DNA from: Liolophura sinensis
Lineage: Eukaryota > Mollusca > Polyplacophora > Chitonida > Chitonidae
Assembly (NCBI RefSeq): GCF_032854445.1
Contig: NC_088295.1
Span: 70,291,249 to 70,355,248 of the forward strand
Length of the DNA: 64,000 nt
Reading direction: 5' to 3'
In this document: positions 54,600 to 64,000 of the stretch, in pieces
Position numbering within the stretch: position 1 is the first letter of the stretch
Layout of the letters: every line of letters starts with the position of its first letter
Notes under the pieces: model-generated
Told to the model about the DNA's origin: nothing
Seen by the model: only the letters and a program-made list of their open reading frames with translations
Database searches by the model: none
Translations under genes and position numbers: made by a program

Positions 54600-54738
54600 G
54601 TGGAAGGTCTTCATCAACCTGCGGATGGTCGTGGGTTTCCTCCGGGCTCTGGCTGGTTTCCTTTCACCATAATGCTGTCTGCCGTCGTATAAGTGAAATA
54701 TTCTTGAGTACGACGTAAGAGACCAATGAGATAATCAA
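54600..54738 (+). mobile_element. SINE family 1, 3' half
   Basis: GGAAGGTCTTCATCAACCTG, CGGATGGTCGTGGGTTTCCT, GTCTGCCGTCGTATAAGTGA and ATATTCTTGAGTACGACGTA in family order. The tRNA head is missing. Confidence 0.85.
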
Positions 54739-56822
54739 GTAATTAGATAACAAAATTCCGGACAGGCGTTAAAGATGGTTATCGTTTAAAATACGAAATG
54801 CGATTTTTTAGGGATCGATACATGAATGTTTAGAGTCAGCTAATATCGTGACAAAAGATATAATGTACATTGATTAAATTTACATAAATTGGTAAACAAC
54901 ACAAAATATCCATACATGCATTCATTCATCTTATTTCTTCAGTAAAACGGATACGATTTATTAAAGAATAATAAAGGATTTTTTGAGGATTTACCCTCAA
55001 AATAAATCACATGTACTTTCACTAAAATGTTAATACAGGATTAATCGAAATGTGATGATTGTTATTGATCGATCGACAGCGGAGAGTTAATCTTCCCACG
55101 CGAGAAACGGGAGATAACTTTTATTAACTCCAGGCTGTACAGGATGCATACGACCGTAGATGGCACGGCTAGCTTCAGATAATTTCTACCTTTGTTCCAA
55201 CACTGAGACAAAACACAGAGCGACGACGTTATTCAAGAGGTCAAGAGGAAAAGTAAATGTGAAGTCCAGTACAGGCAAAGCCTTCGGTCCCCTGCTCTCC
55301 AGTTTGAACGACCGATCTCGTGATCTCTCGGGTGTGTTCTCGTCTACTTGGGTGGGATCACTAGTGCCCCTCAACAAGGCCTTGCTGTACCGAAATGATG
55401 CTCTTCTGCTTGGACATGGCTAGAAAGAGGCTCATGTCTGAGTTCCTTAGACACTAGCAGAGCAATTCCTTCAGTTGAGCGGGAGAAAGTTGAAGCCTAC
55501 CAGACGAGATCCCATTTCAAGCAAAAACTTTTTCTTGGCTTTAGCACTTGTTTGTTGCTATTATACCAGCCTCTTTGATGGGATGATGTGAGGATCCCGG
55601 AAAACACAATGGTGTTGTGGAATGTATTCACTCTGTTATGGAATGGAATATTCAGACCACCATGCAAAGATATTGACTCACAACTGATGAGAACATATAA
55701 CCATATTAATCAGTATGGACGTGAATGCCTGGTATGGGTTATAATTTGTGAGCAGAAAATGTGCAGGTGATAAACAATATACGCATAACCTCCGATTCAA
55801 ATCCACAGTCCGACAAGCAGGGCTTTGAATAAATAGAGCTGCAATACCGAACATCACAGCCTATCTAATACAATGACTGATGATTATCAGGTACAGCTTT
55901 ATACCCAAATGGTCACAAAGGGACAACTAGCAGAACACTAGCTTCAGGATTGTTAACTGGTAAAATCACCAAAGAAACACTACAACCATAACAGTACAGA
56001 CTACAACAGATGCCCCAGCGCATCGCACTGGAATGACAGTTAAGGGAAAAGAACGTCACAACAAGGGGTCTGCCGTATCCACATTAAACAACAGTGAGTT
56101 GCACAGTATTCGTGTATACCAAGCAGATATTGTTACAATATATGACGCTTTATTTGCGACCATAAATGATAAAGAATAGCTCATAAAATAGATTTGGTTG
56201 ATATATGTCAATCATGCCAAAAGCTGTGAGAACAAAAAAGATATGTGAATTAGGCATACATCTAATTCATATGTACATGGGTACAGCATATATGTAGAGA
56301 AAAGTAAGCACCTAACCGACTAGGTGCGCGCGCATGGAAAACATCGTATGTTGAAAGCATCAACAATGATGCTGAGAGTCCTGGAAAAACAATAAGGTTC
56401 CCTCGCAAGTTAAGGATATATGTATGTTGTTCTGAATGATCATTCAACTGACAAAACAACATAATCTTTTTATATCTGATAGTATTCCATAACAGTTTCA
56501 GGATATTAGCTCACAAATAATGAGGTGTTTACCATTACAATCTTCGGTCAAATATGAAGTCAAGTTATGTATAAGATGTTCTGGAGAAACAGAAGATTTA
56601 CACAGATTATTCTCTCAACTTGAATAATAACATTTTGGCCAAATGACGGGGCACTGAGTATACCGAAGCAAAATCTACATTGAGGCATGAAATTGGTCTA
56701 ACAAACTGGGATTCGGTTAAATCCAGTGTGACCATGACTTAATTGTGTCTGGTCACAAATTACGATAACCATCCAATAACCATGTGACCAGAAAGTAGAA
56801 GGGAACGTGGCGCTGCTGATTT
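54739..56822. other. No assured gene; one 87-codon frame at 55160-55423
   Basis: The frame at 55160-55423 (ATG, plus strand; MARLASDNFYLCSNTETKHR...) is more GC-rich than its neighbours, basic and serine-rich. It has no recognised motif and no Kozak or splice support, so I leave it as a candidate only. Otherwise AT-rich spacer. Confidence 0.3.
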
Positions 56823-56873
56823 ACTAGATCTATTCATATACTAGATCTATTCATATACTAGATCTATTCATAT
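56823..56873 (+). repeat. 17-bp tandem repeat, three units
   Basis: ACTAGATCTATTCATAT repeated exactly three times at 56823, 56840 and 56857. Confidence 0.95.
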
Positions 56874-57424
56874 ACGCACAGTAAGACTCGAAAGATTTTA
56901 CCACTCTTAAAATGCATTACTTCCAATAATTTCCCTTTAACACTGTGAATGTTTGGGAGTTAACAAATGGATATAACTAGGGAGGAAAGTTGAAACACCA
57001 CGCTCAAATCATGATTCCGTCAAAGTGTAATTCATGAGAACTTGTCCCAACCCAATATATGCACGAATAAACAATATATGCAACATTACAACACAGAACG
57101 ACATAGTACACAATCCATTAGTCTCGATTTAAACAACGATGTAGAAATAATTTACTTCAAATAAAAAAGAATTAAAACAAATATTAAGATTTTAATCAAT
57201 CATTCTCTGCTAATTATACATCCCATTTATTATTGTCTTCATTGAACTTACCTATGTATATATAGTGTTTATGTGTAATTTCATAATCTCAACATGATAT
57301 ACTGATATGTCCTTGGTTATTTGGAGTAAATTTCCACTTCAGTAAAACGCAGCGCATCATGTGGATTAGAGCTTCTAACGACACATGCCGATTCTACTCG
57401 ATACTTTTACAAACTTGCGGGTAT

Positions 57425-60412
57425 TCAGTTTATTTCGAGCTGTGATGTTTGTGTTATTCTGGCCACAGAACCCTGACGATCAAATTTCGATTTAGAACAG
57501 CAGTTACAAAATAACTGTCGGAATGCATACCTGAAATTTGCTGACACCAAGAAGCAGACAATAGGGTTTGCAATGAGATTGAAATACAGCAGAAGTCGGA
57601 AAGACCAGTTGATGGCGAAACCTGACTTATAATGAATGAGGTCTAATGTTTCTGGATTAACGTGAAAAATAATTGCGTAAACTCCAATTGGAAGAGTACA
57701 AACCACAAAAATTACCAGAATTGACACTAGAATTGCTGTGACTTGAAAACGAGCTTCTCTGGCCATTCGCGTTTTGAGCGTCACTTTTTGTTACTTGTGT
57801 TTTCAGTGTAATAATCATCTTACCATAGAGTACCATCAGTACAGGGATGGGTAGGAAAAAGGTAGTGATCATCAGAGAAATGTCGTACAGCTTTACTCAG
57901 GGTTCATCCCACAGGATGTAGCAATTGGTCTGCGTTATATTATCATATTCTAGTTCCACGTACTGCGTGGCGTACCCAAGAGGTAAAGAGACACCAATGG
58001 TTATGATCCAGATAAGGAGCAGCAGACCGCAGATTTTAGGGGTGGTCCACATCCCCAGGCTCCTAAGAGGGTGGCACAGTACCGCGTGTCTCTCCACGGC
58101 TATGAGAAGGAATATCAATATTGAAGCCCCAGACGCTCCTCTGTCGATGGCGCCAATAAACACACCTGGAATTTGAGACAAGATTTGAGAATTCGAGCTG
58201 ATAGAAGAATACAGGTATTTTGTAACATATTGTCATCTAACACAGGACTGGTGTCATTAACGTATACGTACATACTCATGTGCCTTACTTACATTCGCAT
58301 ACATACAAGCTCATCGGTTTGATCTGTTTCAGGATGATTCTGATAACGGCAAGGTCTTATGTGTGACTCTGGATAAGAGCAAGACGCGCGACTAGTAAAA
58401 ATTAACGTCAATATGGGTTGCCTAACTTTTTTTACAAGTAACAAAATACGATGATGCCGTTTTTATTGTTAACGACCAAAGAGTTCGAACTCAAAACTAC
58501 AAATATGCGGATAAATTTGAATTGTTTTCAAAGATGTCTGTTTTTTTGTCTGTTTCAATCACACGCTGATAATTTCCATTTGTGAATGAAAATAACACAT
58601 ACTGAAGAGAGATTCTTGGTTTCCAATGGTCAATACTCGGTGACATGATATTTGGCAAAACATGATCTAAAACGACCACGGGCTCAAGCAAAGCAATGTC
58701 AAGCGTTACATATTGGTGTTATTGTTGACTGCGAGTGTTTCCTTTTGCGTATGGCCCAGTTTCTCTGACAGGAGACGTGATACGTGGTGTATAACTGTTA
58801 TACACCTCTTATCACTCCTGGTTTTGAATAAATTCACATATCTGATATTTACTGCCAACGGTAGTAGCAGTAGTAGAGAGAGCTTAAATTATTGGCGTCT
58901 ACCACATAACAAGAAAGACTACTCCTTCTCCTTTTATACAGAACAGACATGGCCCTTTCCCACCCCACCGGCTCTGGAAATTGTACAGCCTGCAGGACAT
59001 ATATTTAAGCGTGTCAGTGTTATCTATCAAAAACTTGTATTCTACCTTATCTCTGTGCACAGCTCACACTAATCCTTATAGAAAAGCAAATATACACAAT
59101 TCACATGGACCTTATCATGTGTTAAGAAATAGCATGGACAAGAGCGCACATTTCTTTCTTCTTCTGATAATATAAATTATCACGTAGAACAGTCTCATGT
59201 GCATCTAGAGTATCGCATTTGACGTTTCTAGAAAATATCACTGAGCTTAGAACATTTTATTGACATCAAAAGTAATTAATTGGGCAAATGTTCTTCTGGG
59301 GATACAAAAGGCTTGTGTTGTATCTTAGTCTGGGTGGATAGGTGGACAGTTCAAAAAATTCTGTACTATCTACTAAAATTCCATTGTTTTACAAGAAAAT
59401 AAGTTGAAATTTCTAAGGGTTTGATAAGTTTGTAGTCTTGATTCTCTTTGCTGTGTATATCACATATGCTTTGATGGCCATTTTAATAGGTTGGTTGTTG
59501 TCCTGTGCAAAGAAGAATACAAAGATAAAGTGAAATCCAGATATCTTGATCATAATTTCACTTGTCATCGGGTCGGATATAAACCGAAAGGTGCGGAGTC
59601 CGTGTTTTTCTCATAGACTTCTAGTTAGCATGAATAGTGCCATAAAGGTTTTGAATTCGGTGTTGCGTCACATGCATCATTACTATACATATCTGACGAA
59701 AACAAACAACATGGGAGGAAACTGGGGAGAGCCCGGGGGAAACCCACGACCATCCGCAGGTTGCTGCAGACCTTCCAACTTACGCCAGGAAGCCATCATG
59801 AGCTGAACTTGAACTCACAGCGACCGCATTGGCGAGAGGCTCCGTTGCGCGCTTACCAACTCGGTAACATAACAGACTTCGGGCTAAAGCATTCGGTCTA
59901 TTATGAAACCGGTTTCCAGGTGTATAGCCGCGATTAGACACCTCAAGCTCAGGTGATAACCCTTACTAAACGACCGGACGATGGGTATTTCGGCGAACCA
60001 AAGTACCAACACACCTAAAACTCTCGACAAGTGAAGGTCAACACCACATATTTCGAGCTGAATATCCCAACTCTCAGCATGCACCAGCACCTCAGCATCT
60101 GTACAATATTAAGTTTTCAAAGAAAAATATGTCTGTATATGTACTCACAGAAATTTGTTCCCATGAACGAGGCATCCGAGTCAAAGTGCCAGAGAAGGAT
60201 AGCGTTGATAAGAAGATCAGAACTACCAGATCGGCCAGGGCCAGCGAGGATAAACACAGGTTGACAGCACTATGCATTTTCCTCACCAAAAGAATGACAG
60301 CAAGGACCAATACATTGCCCACAACAACTGTAATGATGATACTGCCGAATATCACTGTGATGACAATTTTGTCGGATAAACTGGGCGACCAATTCTCCCC
60401 TGTGTAGTTTGA
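57425..60412 (-). pseudogene. Receptor pseudogene, most complete of the broken copies
   Basis: Exon 1 is about 60412-60149 with a GTGAGTACAT donor; exon 2 is 58165-57425. The intron of nearly 2 kb again splits the TM3 Cys codon. N-terminus HSNYTGENWSPSLSDKIVIT and TM1-TM2 (GNVLVLAVILL, SSLALADLVVLIF) are intact, but the ATG position reads ATT, and a one-base deletion in late TM2 (about 60215-60205) shifts the frame. Exon 2 has TM3-TM4 open with ERH in place of ERY. A TGA replaces the Trp codon after WDEP at 57899-57897. A frame change in ICL3 (about 57790) precedes an open TM6-TM7 (VCTLPIGVYAIIFHVNPETL; NPIVCFLVSANF, with NPxxY changed to NPIVC). Few lesions suggest recent loss. Confidence 0.9.
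59708..59868 (-). mobile_element. SINE family 1, 5' part, in the intron of the 57.4-kb relic
   Basis: GGAGAGCCCGGGGGAAACCC, ACGACCATCCGCAGGTTGCT, GAACTTGAACTCACAGCGAC and ACCAACTCGGTAAC. The 3' tail is missing. Confidence 0.82.
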
Positions 60413-60892
60413 GTGAGTAATAGTGAGCCTTAACTGCGGTAATACAGACACTGGTAGTCCTACTGAAGATAAAACCCGCTTTTCAGATACAGAGCAGAGG
60501 AGATATACTGACAGGCTAATGGACTGTGCAATAACATTGTATATATTGTCTTTCTCTACTCAGATTCCTGTTGCGTTTACCGATTGTCATGTAACTGAGT
60601 ATTGACTAGCGTCACGCATCGGAATTAATGGCTGTCAATATGTAGGCAGGATTGTCCTTGTGACGGCATTGGATGAAAAACAACTGCAAGTTATAGATAC
60701 GAAAAAACATATGTAGGTCGCTGAATTGTTCCATCGGTCGAAAAATTTAATCGACAGACCGACCAAACAGACTGGCTTAAATAGTTACCTGCGTAGCAAA
60801 AAGCACGGACAAGATGGGTATAAATACGCGAACATACACGGAACCTGATTCACTCCCCACTGCCATTGTTTACTACCTCATTATGTTACGAG

Positions 60893-61165
60893 GGGGACTT
60901 CGTGGCTCAGTTGGTTAGCGCGCTAGCACAGCGTAATGACCCAGGAGTCTCTCACCAATGCGGTCGCTGTGAGTTCAAGTCCAGCTCATGCTGGCTTCCT
61001 CTCCGACCGTACGTCGGAAGGTCTGCCACCAACCTGCGGATGGTCGTGGGTTTCCCCCGGGCTCTGCCCGGTTTCCACCCACCATAATGCTGACCGCCGT
61101 CGTATAAGTGAAATATTCTTGAGTACGGAGTAAAACATCTATCAAATAAATAATAAATAAATACT
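60893..61165 (+). mobile_element. SINE family 1, full-length reference copy
   Basis: The tRNA-derived head has an A box (GTGGCTCAGTTGGTTAGCGC) and a B box (GAGTTCAAGTCC, about 60973). The body is CGGATGGTCGTGGGTTTCCC and GTCGTATAAGTGAAATATTC; the tail is AAATAAATAATAAATAAATA. Target-site duplications TTATGTTACGAG (60881-60892) and TTATGTTGCGAG (61166-61177) differ at one base. The matching spot in the partner region near 52720-52780 has no SINE. Confidence 0.95.
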
Positions 61166-61177
61166 TTATGTTGCGAG

Positions 61178-61650
61178 CCTATTTACTGCAAATATATCGT
61201 ATCTTCATGTAATGTTGATAATTTTCCAGCTCAAGAACTTCTGGTAAAAATTTTAATCTAATGTCCCGGTGTGTGTAGTTTTCTGCTTTGGGCTTCCATG
61301 CTAAAAACACGCATACACCAAGAATATATGTATACTAAGTTTACACTATGTAGATTTTACATTTCCGCGCTTCAATTGTTCAGAATGGAATTTTATGAGA
61401 AACTGAAGTAGGTATAAGAGTGTATTCCTCCTAGGTTTGCCTACGTAATCACAGCCAATTTAAGCTCTCGCAAGAAGAATCGTGACTTCTCTTTTCCAGT
61501 TTGCTAAGCACAAGTAAGGATAACATCTGCATCTGACATAACATTTCAGTTGGGAATTAAGGCGGTCTGCAAATTCTACTTTCATGGGTCCCATAACAGA
61601 ATTTCTGTTTGATGTGGCTTCCAGTCTTTCAGGTGTAAAATCTCTACATC
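61178..61650. other. No gene seen
   Basis: The first part continues the duplicated flank of the receptor relic (to about 61310). The rest is unremarkable. Confidence 0.4.
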
Positions 61651-61659
61651 CATTCTAGA

Positions 61660-62026
61660 GTGAGTGAGTGAGTGCTTGGGGTTTAACGTCGTACTCAACA
61701 ATTTTTCAGTCATATGACGACGAAGGAATCATTAGGGTACATGCACGTGTAATGTGCCTCCTTGTTGCAGGACGGATTTCCACCGCTCTTTTATTTAATG
61801 CTGCATCACTGAGACGACTTACCGAAGGCAAGTAAGCCGCCCCGCCCGAGCCATTATACTGATACGGGTCAACCAGTCGTTGCACTATCCCCTTCATGCT
61901 GAACGCCAAGCGAGGAAGTTACAACTTCCTCTTTTAAAGTCTTAGGCGTGACTCGACCAAGGATTGATCCTGGATCTACCGGTCCCGAAGCGGACGCTCT
62001 ACCAACTGTGCTATCCGGGCCGGTTT
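61660..62026 (-). mobile_element. SINE family 2, full-length copy
   Basis: On the minus strand it has a tRNA-like head (GGCCCGGATAGCACAGTTGG A box, GGATCAATCC B box), CCTCGCTTGGCGTTCAGCAT and TTCGTCGTCATATGACTGAA, and ends in GTTAAACCCCAAGCAC with a CACTCACTCAC tail. CATTCTAGA flanks both ends (61651-61659, 62027-62035) as a 9-bp target-site duplication. Confidence 0.93.
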
Positions 62027-62035
62027 CATTCTAGA

Positions 62036-63829
62036 AGACGGTTGAATATGTGTTGTCTTCGTTAGCGAAGGTGGGTGGTGGGTGGGGGTGTGGGGTGGCG
62101 GAGTTCACATGAAGCTTTAGAGATGTCATTTCAGGTTAGTAAAAAATGGACTGGAGAACTTAAAATATTTCTTTTTTATTTTAATTTATATTTTTATTAT
62201 TTTTATATTTTCAAAACTAGTCACGAGTGGATTCGAACTTGAAACTTAATCCAAAATGAAACCTATGCCTGGGGTTTCCGACATGAAATAATATTGGTTT
62301 AACTCTGGGGTTCAAATCCATTTGTTTGCATTTGAATTTGGTGCCATCCCTTTGTCGAGCTCTCTGGAAACATTTGTGTAGTACTTTAAATTGAACTTTA
62401 AATTCAATCAAAATGAGTACGCAAATGAAGCCATCAATCATTTACTTGTGATTATGTTTTTCACAATATTGTCTACAGACTGATGCTGTGATTATTTGTG
62501 TATTTACGTATTTTGCAATTTTTTAGTCTTTTTCACTTTGTCGGTGAGCACTTTTACAGCAGTTTGAATTTATTAATGTCGTTGTGCAAATGATGCTGGT
62601 GATTAGTTTGAATACATTTTTAACACGACGATGTCTCTACAAACGTTTTGTCCTATTCTTATCTTTTTTCTCTATTTATAAAGCCTACTGATGTTTGTCG
62701 TTTAAAGTCTCCAAATGTCAATGTTTGCAGTCAAATAAACACTAAAACGCAATAGAAACATATATAAAGAATCTGAAAAAGCAATGGAAGTTATTGTTTT
62801 CACAAATTTCAGTCCATTGTCTTGTCATCATGCACCGTTTATTAGGGCATTACTGTTCTCTGAGGTAAATTTTTAAGCCCAAAATCATGTTGGTGAATTG
62901 AAGGTGTTTTAAAAAAAAGTGCCATTTTCTGCTGATGAAATCAAAAGAACGATGCTGGACAAAACTTTAAGAGACACCTACACAATTTCTTCTATCATAA
63001 TTTGACCAGAACGTCAGGAGACTCATGGCTCTCAAGTTTAAAAGAACTTTATGCATGTGGCTATGCCATATGTATACTATTGTTCTGACTTGATTCCTTG
63101 TTGCTGAAGTACTGATGGCAAAAAAAACACGGTCAATAATAAGAATAATAATAATAATGAGGAAGATGATGGTGATGGTAAAAAATTCAAAAAATTACAA
63201 TAGAATTCAAGCCTCACTGGCCTGAACCTTTAAATATAGCCTACTATTGATACACAAAAAACCTTTCGTTCCGAAATTTGCATTTTTTCTTCTCTGATAT
63301 TAGTTCTGAGATCGCTTAACGTGCTTAATGTGGAAGTCCTGGGAGGTTTTCAGAAACTCTCTTTCGATCTGTTTTTCAAATCTTTCAATTTCTTTTTCAA
63401 GACTAGATTCTCTTTATTGGGTGACCTTCCTTTCAGAAGAGTATTTTGTTGTGGTGCCTCTGATCTTGCACAATTTCTAGGAACTTCTAGTTGACATTTG
63501 GTATAAATTATATATAGGAACATATTCTTCCACATTTTCAATCAATTCTCTCGTAACAAAATTGATATATTCTACGTCTGTAAGTAATGAACAACTTACT
63601 TTGCAGTATGAAACTTAGTCGGAGAGAACAGATGTATCAATTTCCCACTACAAATGTGAACTTCACTGTGTTTGACTTTAGTATAAACTGGAAAGCTGAA
63701 CGTTGTTTTACCACTGACCAACAATAAGTCGGAACGTGCGATAGCTATGTCGTTGTCAAGGATAAATCTCGAGTTGATTTTTTTTCTGAAAAAAAATGCT
63801 CCTGTGACCTAATGCTTTGAACCTTCGCC
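62036..63829. other. No gene seen; G-rich run at 62068-62099
   Basis: Includes a G/T-rich stretch (GGTGGGTGGTGGGTGGGGGT, about 62070) and an AAT/ATG-rich microsatellite-like stretch (63139-63180). 63185-63245 resembles 41940-42000 in the intron of a receptor relic (TTACAATA...CTAAATATAG order), a hint of further duplicated receptor DNA. No coding exon found. Confidence 0.35.
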
Positions 63830-64000
63830 TCGAACATTTAGAAGTCAGGCGGCTTGAAATCAAACCCGGATCGGGTCATACTACAGACTCTAAAACTGAA
63901 ACTTGTTGCTGCCTCGCTTGGCTCTCATCACTGAGAGGTTAGAACAAGGAAACAGAGCTGGTTGGCTGGGTGTCAGTGACTGGGTGGGATATCATGGCAG
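63830..64000 (+). mobile_element. SINE family 2, truncated by the window edge
   Basis: Contains CCCGGATCGGGTCATACTAC, GCCTCGCTTGGCTCTCATCA and GAGAGGTTAGAACAAGGAAA, as at 53215-53300. It continues beyond the window. Confidence 0.85.

Noticed and set aside
58713-59072. 119-codon plus-strand frame in the intron of the 57.4-kb relic
   Set aside because: No motif, no counterpart in the duplicated partner intron, and AT-rich composition like the non-coding surroundings.
61985-62023. tRNA gene (A and B boxes visible)
   Set aside because: It is the head of a full-length family-2 SINE with target-site duplications. The same applies to the head at 60893.

Overview
The window is metazoan nuclear DNA, most likely from a mollusc (possibly a bivalve). 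Genes have introns. Coding density is very low, intergenic DNA is AT-rich, and two families of tRNA-headed SINEs with molluscan-type 3' tails recur throughout. There are no bacterial operons, rRNA genes, stand-alone tRNA genes or CRISPR arrays.

The cellular content is one gene family: a two-exon class A (rhodopsin-type) peptide-receptor-like GPCR, present as eight loci in different states. Two copies are intact, both on the minus strand and 337 aa each (9727-8070 and 40032-38373), and they differ at 14 residues. Six are broken: a plus-strand pseudogene at 26.0-27.5 kb, an exon-1 scrap at 30.6 kb, and minus-strand relics at 41.1-42.4, 45.4-46.0, 50.1-52.3 and 57.4-60.4 kb. Wherever the junction survives, the single intron sits at the same place, inside the codon of the conserved TM3 cysteine (phase 1).

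The two intact genes lie in two copies of a large direct segmental duplication (copy A about 1.4-10.2 kb, copy B about 28.7-40.5 kb). The copies differ by SINE insertions present in only one of them, by a 69-bp minisatellite found only in copy B, and by a 3-kb stretch in copy B holding another receptor scrap. A second, older duplicated pair covers about 50.1-53.1 and 57.4-61.3 kb.

Between copies A and B, at 11.57-23.1 kb, lies a GC-richer degraded Polinton/Maverick (adintovirus-like) element. Its modules are a small membrane protein, a penton/minor-capsid-like gene, a capsid gene (F54H12.2-like), an FtsK/A32-type packaging ATPase, a one-TM protein, a coiled-coil protein, an integrase fragment, and a long minus-strand ORF reading as family-B DNA polymerase, SF1 helicase and HNH domain. 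Every gene carries stops, frameshifts or deletions. The element is interrupted by a TTAA-flanked piggyBac-like non-autonomous element (15880-16999) and by a reverse transcriptase relic (17.26-18.29 kb).

Other relics are a Ty3/Gypsy RT-RNase H piece plus LTR (duplicated), a non-LTR LINE RT with a SINE inside it (44 kb), an unidentified ORF with a GDQPLY block (33 kb), a coding-like relic ending at an AATAAA (43.6-43.9 kb), several minisatellites, and a diverged palindromic-core repeat array (49.3-50.1 kb). Nothing decisively new was found. The best candidates for a closer look are the polymerase-helicase-HNH Polinton relic and the receptor birth-and-death cluster with its SINE-dated duplication.
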